DNA of 64,000 bases from Magnetospirillum sp. XM-1 (GTDB lineage Bacteria; Pseudomonadota; Alphaproteobacteria; Rhodospirillales; Magnetospirillaceae): positions 372,001-436,000 of the forward strand of contig NZ_LN997848.1 of assembly GCF_001511835.1 (NCBI RefSeq). Reading direction: 5' to 3'. Below, one piece after another: positions 27,535-36,806 of the stretch. Numbering within the stretch: position 1 is the first letter of the stretch; each line of letters opens with the position of its first letter. The notes under the pieces are model-generated. The model did no database searches. It was not told where the DNA came from and saw only the letters and a program-made list of their open reading frames with translations. Made by a program: the position numbers and the translations under genes.

Positions 27535-28484
27535 TTCGACGAGGTCAGTTGCAGGAAGATGTCCTCGAGGTCGGTTTCCTCGGTGGACAGGTCGGCAATG
27601 GCGAGATTGGCGGCGGCGAAGGCGCCGAGGATGCGGCCCATGGGGGTGGCCGAGGGGCGGTAGCGCAGCAGCAGACGCCGGGCATCCAGGCGCTCGGGCC
27701 CGAACGGCGCCAGCGCCGGCGGAATCTCGGCCAGATCGGCTTCCAGCGTGATGGTCAGCGCCTTGCCGTCGATGCGCTTCAAGAGGTTGGGCGTGGAATC
27801 GCAGGCCACCAGCTTGCCATGGTTGATGATGGCGATGCGGTCGCACAGCTCCTCCGCCTCCTCCAGGTAGTGGGTGGTGAGGATGACGGTGGTGCCGCGC
27901 GCGTTCAGCTCGCGCACATAGGCCCACAATTGCTGGCGCAGCTCGATGTCGACGCCGGCGGTGGGTTCGTCGAGGATCAGCACCGGCGGCGTGTGGACCA
28001 TGGCCTTGGCCACCAGCAGGCGGCGGCGCATGCCGCCCGACAGCGTGCGGGCGTAGGCGCCGGCCTTGTCGGCCAGCCCCACCGCTTCCAGGATCTCCAT
28101 GGTGCGGCGCTCAGGCTTCGGCACACCGTACATGCCGGCCTGCACGTCGAGCAGTTCCCGCGGCGTGAAGAAGGGGTCCAGGTTCAGTTCCTGCGGCACC
28201 ACGCCGATGGCGGCCTTGGCGCCGCGCCCGTCCACGTCGATGTCGCGGTCCCAGATCGTGACCCGGCCCTCGGTCTTCAGCACCAGACCGGCCAGGATGT
28301 TGATGAAGGTGCTCTTGCCCGCCCCGTTGGGGCCGAGCAGGCCGAAGAACGAGCCGCGGGGGACCGACAGGCTGACCGCGTCGAGCGCCCGCTTTTCCAC
28401 GCCCCGGCCGCGATAGACCTTGACCAGGGAGTGGGCTTCAACCGCCGATTCGGGCAGGGTGGCGTGAGAGAGTGATTGAACCAT
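27531..28484 (-). CDS. ABC transporter ATP-binding protein (ABC-2/NodI-like)
   Basis: The 317-aa ATPase has Walker A GPNGAGKST, Q-loop VVPQELNLDP, signature LSGGMRRR, Walker B VLILDEPTAGVD and H-loop TTHYLEEAEEL. Its C-terminal extension ends in ETDLEDIFLQLTSS, typical of ABC-2 exporters. Start is ATG 28484; an upstream in-frame TTG is unlikely. Such ATPases usually sit beside an ABC-2 permease; none is present here, and the downstream partner is a lipoprotein hydrolase. The permease must be elsewhere, or the protein works without one. Confidence 0.88.
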   Translation of the reverse strand: MVQSLSHATLPESAVEAHSLVKVYRGRGVEKRALDAVSLSVPRGSFFGLLGPNGAGKSTFINILAGLVLKTEGRVTIWDRDIDVDGRGAKAAIGVVPQELNLDPFFTPRELLDVQAGMYGVPKPERRTMEILEAVGLADKAGAYARTLSGGMRRRLLVAKAMVHTPPVLILDEPTAGVDIELRQQLWAYVRELNARGTTVILTTHYLEEAEELCDRIAIINHGKLVACDSTPNLLKRIDGKALTITLEADLAEIPPALAPFGPERLDARRLLLRYRPSATPMGRILGAFAAANLAIADLSTEETDLEDIFLQLTSSK

Positions 28485-28533
28485 GGCCGCCAATGGGTAT
28501 CATCCGGCCAACACCCCGGTCAACGGAGCACCC

Positions 28534-28737
28534 ATGTCGTCCGCTTCCACCCAGCCCGCCGCCGCCTTCGAAACCGTCACCGTGTCCACCGCCTCCGTCG
28601 CCTGCGACGGCGACGTGGCCAAGGGTCTCGGCCATCCCCGCGTCTTCCTCGACCTGACCGCCGAGGGCAAGATCGTGTGCCCCTATTGCTCGCGCACCTA
28701 CGTGCTGGCCGAAGGCGCCAAGGTCGGCCACCACTGA
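28534..28737 (+). CDS. zf-CHCC zinc-finger protein (NDUFS6-like)
   Basis: The 67-aa protein has the CHCC zinc-binding pattern: ACDGD, GLGHPRVFL, then VCPYCSRTYVL. This small family is conserved in alphaproteobacteria and is the bacterial relative of mitochondrial complex I subunit NDUFS6. ATG at 28534 follows GGAG. Its stop is 1 bp before the GTG of polA, so the two genes are probably co-expressed. A role in complex I is suggested by homology only. Confidence 0.85.
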   Translation: MSSASTQPAAAFETVTVSTASVACDGDVAKGLGHPRVFLDLTAEGKIVCPYCSRTYVLAEGAKVGHH

Positions 28738-28738
28738 G

Positions 28739-31516
28739 GTGGCCGCACCCCGCCACGTCACTCTGATCGACGGCTCGGGCTTCATCTTCCGGGCCTTCCA
28801 CGGCCTGCCGCCCATGACGCGGGCCGACGGCACGCCGGTGAACGCCGTCTACGGCTTCACCACCATGCTGATGAAGCTGCTGTCCGACAGCGACGCCGAC
28901 CACGTGGCGGTGATCTTCGATTCCTCGCGCAAGACCTTCCGCAGCGACATCTACCCCGAATACAAGGCCCACCGCCCGCCGGCGCCCGAGGAGCTGGTGC
29001 CCCAGTTCCCCCTGGTGCGCGAAGCCACGCGGGCCTTCGACCTGCCGGCCGTCGAGCTGGAAGGATTCGAGGCCGACGACCTGATCGCCACCTATGCCCG
29101 TCTGGCCGTCGAGGCCGGGGCCAGGGTCACCATCGTCTCGTCCGACAAGGACCTGATGCAGCTGGTGGGGCCGGGGGTCGAGATGTACGACCCCATGAAG
29201 AACCGCGCCATCGGCGAGGCCGAGGTCAGAGAAAAGTTCGGCGTGCCGCCGGATAAGGTGGTGGACGTCCAGGCGCTGTGCGGCGATTCGTCCGACAACG
29301 TGCCGGGCGTGCCGGGCATCGGCGTCAAGACCGCCGCCCAGCTGATCGAGGAATACGGCGATCTCGACACCCTGCTGGCCCGCGCCGGCGAGATCAAGCA
29401 GCCCAAGCGCCGCGAGACCCTGCAACAGAACGCCGATCTGGCCCGCATCTCGCGCGAATTGGTCCGCCTGCGCGCCGACGCGCCGGTGCCGGTGCCGCTG
29501 GCCGACCTGGACGTCAAGCCGCCGGCCCCGGAAAAGCTGGCCGCCTTCTGCGCCGCCCAGGGCTTCCGGTCCCTGATGGGCCGCCTCAACGCCAAGATTC
29601 CCACCGCCCCCACCGCCACGCGGGCCATCGTCGCCGCCGCTCCGGCCGAAGCCCCCTCCCTGCCGCCGACGGTGGAGACCGCCTACGAGCTGGTCACCGA
29701 TCTGGCCGCCCTGGATCGCTGGATCACCAAGGCCACCGAGACAGGATTGGTGGGCTTCGACACCGAGACCACCGGCCTCGACCCCTTGCGCGCCAAGCTG
29801 GTGGGCATCTCCCTGGCCGTGGCGCCGGGCCGGGCCTGCTACATCCCGGTGATGCATTCCCCGGCCCAGGCCCAGGGTGACCTTCTGGGCGGGCCATCGG
29901 CCGACGCCCCGAAGATCCTGCCCGCCGCCCAGACCCTGGCGCGGCTTGCTCCGCTGCTGGCCGATCCTTCGGTGCTGAAGGTCGGACACAACATCAAGTA
30001 CGACATGCAGGTGATGACCGGACTGGGCCTTGCCGTCCAGGCCTTCGACGACACCATGCTGCTGTCCTACGTGCTGGACGGGGCCAGCCACGGCCATGGG
30101 CTGGACGAGCTGTGCCTGCTCCATCTCGGCCACACCAACATTCCCTTCTCCGAGGTCTGCGGCACGGGCCGCAACCAGGTGACCTTCGACCGCGTGCCGC
30201 TGGACAAGGCCTGCGCCTACGCCGCCGAGGACGCGGACATGACGCTGCGCCTGCATGGCCTGCTGAAACCCCGCCTGTTGGCCGAACGCATGGTCAGCGT
30301 CTACGAGACGCTGGAACGCCCGCTGGTGCCGGTGATCAGCGCCATGGAGCGGGACGGCATCAAGGTGGACCGCGCCCAGCTGATGGCGCTTTCCGAGGAT
30401 TTCGGCCGCCGCCTGGGCGAGCTGGAGACCGAGGTGGTGGCCTTGAACAACGGCGAGGCCTTCAACCTGGGTTCGCCGCAGCAATTGGGCAAGGTGCTGT
30501 TCGAAACCCTGAACCTCCCCGGCGGCAAGAAGACCAAGACCGGCCAGTGGGCCACCGGCGCCGACGTGCTGGAGGAACTGGCGCCCTTGCATCCCCTGCC
30601 CGCCCGCCTGCTGGACTGGCGCATGCTGTCCAAGCTGAAGGGCACCTACACCGACGCCCTGGTGGCCCAGATCAATCCGGCCACGGGACGCGTCCACACC
30701 TCCTACGCGCTGGCCGCCACCACCACCGGACGGCTGTCGTCTTCCGACCCCAATCTGCAGAACATCCCCATCCGCACCGAGGAAGGGCGCAAGATTCGCC
30801 ACGCCTTCGTGGCCGAACCGGGCAAGAAGCTGATCAGCGCCGACTATTCGCAGATCGAGCTGCGCCTGGTCGCCCATGTGGCGGAGATCGAGGGCCTGCG
30901 CGACGCCTTCGCCCGTAACCAGGACATCCACGCCATCACCGCGTCCCAGGTGTTCGGCGTGCCGCTGGACGGCATCGATCCGGGCTTGCGCCGCCGGGCC
31001 AAGGCCATCAATTTCGGCATCATCTACGGCATCAGCGCCTTTGGCCTGGCCGCCCAGCTGGGCATCCCCCAGGGCGAGGCCAAGGCCTATATCGAGGCCT
31101 ATTTCGCCCGCTATCCCGAAATCCGCGCCTATATGGAGCGGACCAAGGAGGAGGCGCGGGAAAACGGCTTCGTCACCACCTTGTTCGGACGCAAGGTCTT
31201 CACGCCGGGCATCAAGGACAAGAACGGCGCCATGCGCGCCTTCGCCGAGCGCGCCGCCATCAACGGCCCGATCCAGGGCGGCGCCGCCGACATCATCAAG
31301 CGCGCCATGATCCGCCTGCCCGCCGCCCTGGCCGATGCCGGCCTGGCGGCCCGCCTGCTGCTCCAGGTCCATGACGAACTGGTCCTCGAAGCCCCCGAGG
31401 CCGAGGCCGAGGCCACCGTCCAGGTGGTGAAAAGCGTCATGGAATCCGCCGCCGCCCTGTCCGTCCCCCTGCTGGTGGAAGCCGGCGTCGCCGACAGCTG
31501 GGACGCCGCGCACTAA
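28739..31516 (+). CDS. polA: DNA polymerase I
   Basis: The 925-aa protein has all three parts: 5'-3' exonuclease (residues 1-290; LIDGSGFIFRAFHGLPP and GDSSDNVPGVPGIG), 3'-5' exonuclease (from about 315, with Exo I DTETTGLDPL), and family A polymerase (from about 540; motif A SADYSQIELR, motif B RRRAKAINFGIIYG, motif C LQVHDELVLEAP). It fills gaps and removes RNA primers. The start is GTG. The proofreading motif is intact, which is not the case in all alphaproteobacteria. Confidence 0.97.
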   Translation: MAAPRHVTLIDGSGFIFRAFHGLPPMTRADGTPVNAVYGFTTMLMKLLSDSDADHVAVIFDSSRKTFRSDIYPEYKAHRPPAPEELVPQFPLVREATRAFDLPAVELEGFEADDLIATYARLAVEAGARVTIVSSDKDLMQLVGPGVEMYDPMKNRAIGEAEVREKFGVPPDKVVDVQALCGDSSDNVPGVPGIGVKTAAQLIEEYGDLDTLLARAGEIKQPKRRETLQQNADLARISRELVRLRADAPVPVPLADLDVKPPAPEKLAAFCAAQGFRSLMGRLNAKIPTAPTATRAIVAAAPAEAPSLPPTVETAYELVTDLAALDRWITKATETGLVGFDTETTGLDPLRAKLVGISLAVAPGRACYIPVMHSPAQAQGDLLGGPSADAPKILPAAQTLARLAPLLADPSVLKVGHNIKYDMQVMTGLGLAVQAFDDTMLLSYVLDGASHGHGLDELCLLHLGHTNIPFSEVCGTGRNQVTFDRVPLDKACAYAAEDADMTLRLHGLLKPRLLAERMVSVYETLERPLVPVISAMERDGIKVDRAQLMALSEDFGRRLGELETEVVALNNGEAFNLGSPQQLGKVLFETLNLPGGKKTKTGQWATGADVLEELAPLHPLPARLLDWRMLSKLKGTYTDALVAQINPATGRVHTSYALAATTTGRLSSSDPNLQNIPIRTEEGRKIRHAFVAEPGKKLISADYSQIELRLVAHVAEIEGLRDAFARNQDIHAITASQVFGVPLDGIDPGLRRRAKAINFGIIYGISAFGLAAQLGIPQGEAKAYIEAYFARYPEIRAYMERTKEEARENGFVTTLFGRKVFTPGIKDKNGAMRAFAERAAINGPIQGGAADIIKRAMIRLPAALADAGLAARLLLQVHDELVLEAPEAEAEATVQVVKSVMESAAALSVPLLVEAGVADSWDAAH

Positions 31517-31518
31517 AA

Positions 31519-31540
31519 GCGAAGGGGCCCGCCCCTTCGC
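31519..31540 (+). terminator. hairpin after polA
   Basis: GCGAAGGGG (31519-31527) pairs with CCCCTTCGC (31532-31540) around a CCCG loop. A C/T-rich tail follows instead of a T-tract, so termination may be partial. Confidence 0.6.
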
Positions 31541-31809
31541 CCCTCCCCCTTCCCGCCCATGACAGCCTTTGCGAGCACATACCTTCGCAATGATAACTTG
31601 CGGGCGAAACGTCGATTATGCAAATTCCAAAGTTACATCCTGTTTACATGCCATTTAATAAGTGAACGCAATAACGGGCGAAGTATTACAATACACATAT
31701 TTGTAATGCAGACATTATTTGGTTGCGAAGCAATGACTCGAGGACATACCATCGCCCTATTAAGGCCCTTGTCACTGGGATAAGGCAGCGGACCTGAAGG
31801 GGAAGCCAC
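31541..31809. other. AT-rich intergenic island with several repeats
   Basis: This is the most AT-rich long intergenic stretch here and holds no convincing gene. It contains CTTTGCGAG (31567-31575), CTTCGCAA (31583-31590) and TTGCGAAGCAA (31723-31733), which resemble the elements before pccB. It also has an inverted repeat ATTACAA (31685-31691)/TTGTAAT (31701-31707). It is probably the regulated promoter of the small gene at 31810. Confidence 0.5.
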
Positions 31810-32016
31810 ATGGACGCAGCGACGTTGGAGATGGTGTTGACCGCCTACGACGAAACGGTTCAGGATGCCCTGGCAGCCGGACGCGGCGACGGCGTCGCCC
31901 ATGCGGAAGGATTGACCGCGGCGGCCATGCTGCTGGCGGCCGTCACCGGGGTGGAGGATTCCGCCGCCCGGGCCGAGGTCGAGGCGCTTGATCCCAGACA
32001 GAGGCTCGCCGCCTAA
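31810..32016 (+). CDS. small Ala-rich hypothetical protein, 68 aa
   Basis: ATG at 31810 follows GAAGGGGAAG, a good ribosome binding site. The protein is acidic and helical (ETVQDALAAGRGDGVAHAEGL then AAMLLAAVTGV), with no signal or membrane helix and no known family. It is followed 20 bp later by a coiled-coil protein and is probably co-transcribed with it. The long AT-rich promoter region suggests regulated expression, although its function is unknown. Confidence 0.6.
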   Translation: MDAATLEMVLTAYDETVQDALAAGRGDGVAHAEGLTAAAMLLAAVTGVEDSAARAEVEALDPRQRLAA

Positions 32017-32036
32017 AGAACGGCGACGGTGGTTTC

Positions 32037-32297
32037 GTGGATGATATCAAAGCCATGATCGAGACTCTGACCGAAGAAAAGAACCGGCTCGACTTCGAGC
32101 TGGACGCGGCGCTGCATACCTTCGCTGAATACGAGGAAGGCATGAACGTCCGCTGGCAGACCGCCGACCCCGCCGCCCGCCAGGCCTTGATGGACGAGCG
32201 CAATCAGGTCGAGGAACAGCTGGGCATCGTCACCATCGTGATGCGGCTCGACGAGATCCGCGAGCAATTGGACGCGCTCCGCCAGCAGGTGGCCTGA
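32037..32297 (+). CDS. small coiled-coil hypothetical protein, 86 aa
   Basis: Nearly the whole chain is predicted helix with heptad-like pattern (IETLTEEKNRLDFELDAALHTF and MRLDEIREQLDALRQQV in shorter blocks). The start may be GTG 32037 or ATG 32055, neither with a strong ribosome binding site. There is no cysteine, signal peptide or membrane segment. No family is recognised; the gene may act with its upstream neighbour. It is convergent with a DUF4139 gene 21 bp away. Confidence 0.6.
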   Translation: MDDIKAMIETLTEEKNRLDFELDAALHTFAEYEEGMNVRWQTADPAARQALMDERNQVEEQLGIVTIVMRLDEIREQLDALRQQVA

Positions 32298-32318
32298 GCC
32301 TCCTTCCCCTATCCTCTC

Positions 32319-33689
32319 CTACTTCATCCGCACGCGGTAGCGTAGGATTGCCTCGCCCTTGGCCGGGACCGGAACCGTCCAGCGGACCTGGGTGGCGCTC
32401 TCCTTGGCGTGGGCGACGCTTTCCTCCAGCACCAGCCAGTCGGAGCGGAAGGCTTCGCGCACGGTGACCACGGCCGGCTGCTCGCCGCCATTGGCGAGGC
32501 GAACCTCCCAGGCGGATTCGCTGACCTCGGCCGAGACCTTCTGGAAATCGGTCTGCACCCGCCGGGCGGTGACGTCGAAGGACTGGCCCAGGGTCAACCG
32601 GGCCTCGGCGCCTTCGGGCAGGGAGGGCAGATGATCCTCGCCCAGCAGGACGGGCTCGCCGCCCGGGCCGCGCATGGTCACCCGGATGGGGCCGGCAGGC
32701 AGCGGCTTGCCCAGTCCCGCCTTGGCGGTATTGGCGAAGACGAGGCGCAGCACCGGATGCTGCGGCCGAAAATCCTGGACCCGCGACAAGAAGAGGTGAA
32801 CCCCCTGGGGATCGAGGGCCAGTTCCCGGCTCACCGACACCTGGGCGGGCGGCAGCAGCGGCACCTGCCGGCTTTCCCCGTCGCGCAGGGTCACCGGCCG
32901 AGGCAGGGTGTAGACGTGGTAAAGCCCCACCGCCTCGCGCTGTGGCGGCGCGGCGGAATCGGCCATGCCGGAACGGGCCGCCATCATCATCTTGGGGGCT
33001 CCGCCCCCGGCCTGGGTGGCGCCGGCCACCAAGCGCACCGTAGCGTCGGTGAAATCGGCGCCGCTGGCATTGCTGACATCGGCCCAGACCGCGAGCGCCA
33101 GGGTGTCGCCCCTGAGCTCGCCGCTGGCCAGCGACGTCCAGGCCAGGCCATCGGCGGCATAGGACAGCTCCAGTTCGCGCCGTCCGGCGCTCTCCGCCTC
33201 CACCTGCGCCCGGAAGGACGGGCGCGGCGCCAGTCCCGGCGCCAGGGAATCGTAGACGATGCGCGACGGCTGGCCCGCCACCACCTTGCCGTCGGCCTCG
33301 AACAGCGGCGTGCCCTCGGCGGCCAGCACCTTGGCCTTCTGCGCCGAGGCGCCGGCATCCCACACCACCGAGACGGTGCGGCCGAGATGGGCGGCCAGTT
33401 GCCGGTCCGCCGACAGAAGCCCGGCATCGACCCAGCGTTCGGCCACGTTCAGCCCCGCGCCATCGAGGGCGGCGCTGCCGGGGCGGATGGTGCGGGGAAT
33501 GCCGTCCAGGCTGAGGGAGGTGACGCCCTTGTCCAGAATCGCCGGACGGCGGTCGCGGATCAGGGCCGGGCCGTCCTGGTGCAGGGTGAGCGACAGGGCG
33601 GAGCGGGTGTCGGCGGGAACGGAAATCTCGCCGGCGGCCGCGGCGGCGGGCACGGCCAGCAGAATCAGCAGGGCAAGGCGCGAGGACAT
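32319..33689 (-). CDS. DUF4139-domain exported protein
   Basis: The 456-aa protein has a cleavable signal (residues 1-19, AVPAAAAAGE). The N-terminal part (SALSLTLHQDGPALIRDRR) and the C-terminal beta-rich part with ELSYAADGLAWTS and SAWEVRLANGGEQPAVVTVRE fit DUF4139, the domain of MuiA-like and related envelope proteins. No catalytic motif is known. It is the first gene of a minus-strand block but is separated from the BON gene by 59 bp and is downstream of it. Periplasmic location is likely. Confidence 0.78.
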   Translation of the reverse strand: MSSRLALLILLAVPAAAAAGEISVPADTRSALSLTLHQDGPALIRDRRPAILDKGVTSLSLDGIPRTIRPGSAALDGAGLNVAERWVDAGLLSADRQLAAHLGRTVSVVWDAGASAQKAKVLAAEGTPLFEADGKVVAGQPSRIVYDSLAPGLAPRPSFRAQVEAESAGRRELELSYAADGLAWTSLASGELRGDTLALAVWADVSNASGADFTDATVRLVAGATQAGGGAPKMMMAARSGMADSAAPPQREAVGLYHVYTLPRPVTLRDGESRQVPLLPPAQVSVSRELALDPQGVHLFLSRVQDFRPQHPVLRLVFANTAKAGLGKPLPAGPIRVTMRGPGGEPVLLGEDHLPSLPEGAEARLTLGQSFDVTARRVQTDFQKVSAEVSESAWEVRLANGGEQPAVVTVREAFRSDWLVLEESVAHAKESATQVRWTVPVPAKGEAILRYRVRMK

Positions 33690-33748
33690 GAACCGGGACT
33701 CCAGGGCTAGTCAGCCAACCCTGGACCCGGAATGCGGCTAAACCATGG

Positions 33749-34345
33749 TCAGCGGACGGAGACCCGGTCCACCACCCACTTCACGCCGTCGAAGCTGCGC
33801 GCGAATTCGGCCGCCTTCTCCACGTCGGCCTTGGTGCGGGTGGTGCCCTGCAGGTAGGCGACGCCGTTGACCACGCGCACCACATAGGCGCCGTTGACCA
33901 GATCGTTGCCCAGCAGACCGGCATAGATCCGCTGTTCCAGATGGGCGTCGGGCAGATACATGGGATGGGCGGGATTCTCGGACAGCGCCAGATCGTCGAA
34001 CACCTGGGTCACCCCTTCGACGGTCTGGACGATCTCGCCGGCGCGGCGGCGCAATTCCGGCTTGGTGACGGCGCCGGTCAGCAGGACGCCGCCATCCCAG
34101 GCGCGGACGGAGACCCCCTTGAAGGCCTCGCGGTCGGCCTGGATCAGCATGGCCTGGGCCCGCTTGCCCACCGCGTCGTCCCAATTGCGCTCGCCCCGCG
34201 CACGGACCACGCGGCCCTGGTCGTCGAAGCTCAAATCCTTGGCGCGCGGCGGAGCGGTGAGCGTCGGCGCCGACTGGTCGGGCGCGCAGGCGGCCAGGCC
34301 GAGCAAAGCGAGGCAAAGGCAGAGGGCTTTAGCGGATCTCTTCAT
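33749..34345 (-). CDS. BON-domain lipoprotein
   Basis: The 198-aa protein begins with a lipoprotein signal ending in LALLGLAAC (Cys about 17). Two BON domains follow, with the typical VRAWDGGVLLTGAV and VVRVVNGVAYLQGTTRTKADVEKA patterns. BON lipoproteins (YraP/DolP-like) bind phospholipid at the outer membrane and help keep it intact. ATG at 34345 overlaps the end of the VTT gene by 17 bp, so it is the last gene of the accA operon. An upstream extension of the frame is a shadow of that gene. Confidence 0.88.
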   Translation of the reverse strand: MKRSAKALCLCLALLGLAACAPDQSAPTLTAPPRAKDLSFDDQGRVVRARGERNWDDAVGKRAQAMLIQADREAFKGVSVRAWDGGVLLTGAVTKPELRRRAGEIVQTVEGVTQVFDDLALSENPAHPMYLPDAHLEQRIYAGLLGNDLVNGAYVVRVVNGVAYLQGTTRTKADVEKAAEFARSFDGVKWVVDRVSVR

Positions 34346-35066
34346 GATTTTCGTCGCCGTCTTCTTCGATGACCGCCTCGGTGGCGGCGTCCAGATGCCG
34401 GCCGTGGCGGAAGCGGCGGAACAGCCACACGCCCATCGCCCCGGAGGCGACGAACAATACCACGCTGGCGCCGATGCGAAAGACCGGATCAACCTGAATG
34501 CCGCTGCCCAGCAGCGCAAAGACGATGCTTTGCGGCAGATAGCCCAGCAGGGAGCCGGCGAAGAACGGCAACGCCCGGCTGCCCGACACGCCGGCCGCCA
34601 GATTGGTGATGACGTTGCTGCCCACCGGCAACAGGCGGATCAGCAAGGTCATGGCGAAGGTGTTGCCGGCCAGGAAGGCGTCGATGCGGGCAATGCGCTC
34701 GGGAAAGCGCCTGACGATGAAGCTGCGCCCCATGAAGCGGGCGTAGAAGAACGTGGCGACGCAGCCCAGCATGGAGGCCAGGGTGGACCACAAAAGCCCC
34801 TCGGCGAAGCCGAAGGCGTAGCCGGCCAGGAAGCACACCCCCTGACGCGGCAGGCCGACGCAGACCGCCAGCGCCCCGATCAGGACAAACAGGGCGTCGC
34901 CACTCAGGCCCTTGCCCCGGACCTCGGAATCGATCCAATGGGTGTCGAGCGCGTCCTTGAGGCCGAGGCCTTCCAGCAGAAAGCCGATGGCGACGAAGGT
35001 GATGATCAGCACCAGCCCCTTGGCCATGGCCCGGGGATTGAGAAAAGGGTGATGGCGGGCCGTCAC
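34329..35066 (-). CDS. TVP38/TMEM64-type VTT-domain membrane protein
   Basis: The 245-aa protein has about five to six membrane segments and the VTT (DedA-like) signatures GLPRQGVCFLAGYAFG, FYARFMGRSFIVRRFPERIARID, LIRLLPVGSNVITNLAAGVS and LGYLPQSIVFALLGSG. The family is implicated in lipid scrambling and undecaprenyl-phosphate or phospholipid transport. Start is GTG 35066, overlapping the stop of the glycosyltransferase gene (GTGA). The Asp/Glu-rich C-terminus is cytoplasmic. Operon partners point to envelope lipid metabolism. Confidence 0.88.
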   Translation of the reverse strand: MTARHHPFLNPRAMAKGLVLIITFVAIGFLLEGLGLKDALDTHWIDSEVRGKGLSGDALFVLIGALAVCVGLPRQGVCFLAGYAFGFAEGLLWSTLASMLGCVATFFYARFMGRSFIVRRFPERIARIDAFLAGNTFAMTLLIRLLPVGSNVITNLAAGVSGSRALPFFAGSLLGYLPQSIVFALLGSGIQVDPVFRIGASVVLFVASGAMGVWLFRRFRHGRHLDAATEAVIEEDGDENHEEIR

Positions 35067-35806
35067 TCTTTGCTCTCGACGACCGGGTTCCGGGCCCGGC
35101 GCATCAGCCACATGACGCCGAACAGATCGACGATGCCCACCCACAGGCGGTTCCACACTCCGTACTTGGAGGTGCCGCGCTCGCGCGGGCGGTGGTTGAC
35201 CTTGACCACCTCGACCGAGCCGCCGGCCCGGATCACCAGGGCGGCCATGAAGCGGTGCATGTGGTCGAAGCGGGGCAGGTCCAGGAACAGCTCGCGCGGC
35301 AACAGCTTGATGCCGCTGCCCGAATCCGGGGTCCGGTCGCGAAGCAGCTTGGAACGGATGGAATTGGCCACTTTCGAGGACAGCCGGCGGATTCCGTCGT
35401 CGCGGCGGTTGGCGCGCCAGCCGGTGATCATCAGCCGGGGCCGGACGTCGTCGGGCTGCGAGCGCCAGTGGTCCAGCATGGCGGGAAGGTCGGCGGGATC
35501 GTTCTGGCCGTCGCCGTCCAGGGTGGCGATCAGCTTGCCGGCGGCATGGCGCACACCGGTGGCGACCGCCTGGCTCTGGCCGCAGCTGGCCTTGTGGCGG
35601 ACCACCCGAAGGCGGGGGTGGATGACCCGGGCCTGTTCCAGAGCGGCCGGAGTGTCGTCGTCGGAACCGTCGTCGACGTAGACGACCTCGAACTCCACCT
35701 TGCCCTGAAGCGCCATGTGGATCTCGTCCAGCAGCGGACGGATGTTCTCGGCCTCGTTCTTGACCGGGACGACCACCGACAGCTCAGGAACGGCAAGGCT
35801 GGTCAC
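35063..35806 (-). CDS. family 2 glycosyltransferase (DPM1/polyprenyl-phosphate sugar transferase type)
   Basis: The 247-aa protein has the GT-A motifs [45 protein letters not shown] and the DPM1-like [12 protein letters not shown]. This group moves a sugar from a nucleotide donor to a polyprenyl phosphate; a C-terminal hydrophobic stretch ([17 protein letters not shown]) may associate with the membrane. GTG at 35806 overlaps the accA stop (GTGA). The next gene is a VTT protein, also linked to lipid carriers. Sugar and acceptor are unknown. Confidence 0.88.
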   Translation of the reverse strand: MTSLAVPELSVVVPVKNEAENIRPLLDEIHMALQGKVEFEVVYVDDGSDDDTPAALEQARVIHPRLRVVRHKASCGQSQAVATGVRHAAGKLIATLDGDGQNDPADLPAMLDHWRSQPDDVRPRLMITGWRANRRDDGIRRLSSKVANSIRSKLLRDRTPDSGSGIKLLPRELFLDLPRFDHMHRFMAALVIRAGGSVEVVKVNHRPRERGTSKYGVWNRLWVGIVDLFGVMWLMRRARNPVVESKE

Positions 35807-36756
35807 GACAGGCCCGCCCGCCCCATCTCCAGGAATTTCTCGCGCCGGCGGGCCCGCAGGATGCCGCCTTCCACGCCCGCAAGGTCGCGCAGCGCCGAAT
35901 CCACGGCCATGGCCAGGGTCTGCATCATCAGGTCGGTATTGCGGTGCGCTCCGCCCATGGGCTCGGGCACCACGGAATCGATGATGCCCAGCTTGTGCAG
36001 GTCCTGGGCGGTGAGGCGCAGCTGCTCGGCGGCGTCCTTGGCGTTCTCGGCCGAGCGCCACAGGATCGAGGCGCAGCCCTCGGGGCTGATCACCGAATAG
36101 ATGGCGTGTTCGAGCATCAGAACGGTGTTGCCGGTGGCCAGCGCGATGGCGCCGCCCGAACCGCCCTCGCCGATGATCACCGAAACCAGCGGGACGCGCA
36201 CGTCCAGGCAGGTCTCGATGGAGCGCGCGATGGCCTCGGCCTGGCCGCGGGCCTCGGCGTCGACGCCGGGATAGGCGCCGGCGGTGTCCACCAGGGTGAG
36301 GATCGGCACCTGGAAATGGTCGGCCATCTCCATCAGGCGACGCGCCTTGCGGTAGCCCTCGGGCTTGGCCATGCCGAAATTATGCTTCAGGCGGCTTTCG
36401 GTGTCGTGGCCCTTCTCGTGGCCGATGACCATCACCGAGCGGCCCCGGAACCGGCCCAGGCCGCCGATGATCGCCTGATCCTCGGCGAAGGCGCGGTCGC
36501 CGGCCAGCGGCGTGAAGTCCTCGACCAGCGCAGAGATGTAGGCCAGCGTGTGCGGACGCTCGGGGTGGCGGGCCACCTGCGTCTTCTGCCACGGCGTGAG
36601 CTTGGCGTAGGTCGAACGCAGCAGCTTGTCGACCTTGGCCTGAAGCTTGGACACCTCGTCGGCGATGTTGACGTCGCCGCCATCGGACAGGTGCCGCAGC
36701 TCCTCAATCTTGCCCTCGAGCTCGGCGATGGGCTTTTCGAATTCAAGGATATGCAT
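35803..36756 (-). CDS. accA: acetyl-CoA carboxylase carboxyltransferase subunit alpha
   Basis: With AccD it transfers the carboxyl group from biotin to acetyl-CoA to make malonyl-CoA for fatty-acid synthesis. The 317-aa protein has the standard AccA start ([18 protein letters not shown]), [43 protein letters not shown], the oxyanion loop [17 protein letters not shown] and [11 protein letters not shown]. It heads an overlapping operon with a glycosyltransferase, a VTT protein and a BON lipoprotein, so fatty-acid and envelope genes are transcribed together. Confidence 0.96.
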   Translation of the reverse strand: MHILEFEKPIAELEGKIEELRHLSDGGDVNIADEVSKLQAKVDKLLRSTYAKLTPWQKTQVARHPERPHTLAYISALVEDFTPLAGDRAFAEDQAIIGGLGRFRGRSVMVIGHEKGHDTESRLKHNFGMAKPEGYRKARRLMEMADHFQVPILTLVDTAGAYPGVDAEARGQAEAIARSIETCLDVRVPLVSVIIGEGGSGGAIALATGNTVLMLEHAIYSVISPEGCASILWRSAENAKDAAEQLRLTAQDLHKLGIIDSVVPEPMGGAHRNTDLMMQTLAMAVDSALRDLAGVEGGILRARRREKFLEMGRAGLS

Positions 36757-36806
36757 GGGGGAAACTCATACAGCCGAAGGCGTTTCGGGGCAAGGGCCTC
36801 AAACCG

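Noticed and set aside
26536..27927. 463-aa reading of the lipase gene
   Set aside because: The N-terminal 130 residues are an off-frame reading of the ABC ATPase gene; the lipoprotein signal and ATGA overlap fix the start at 27534.
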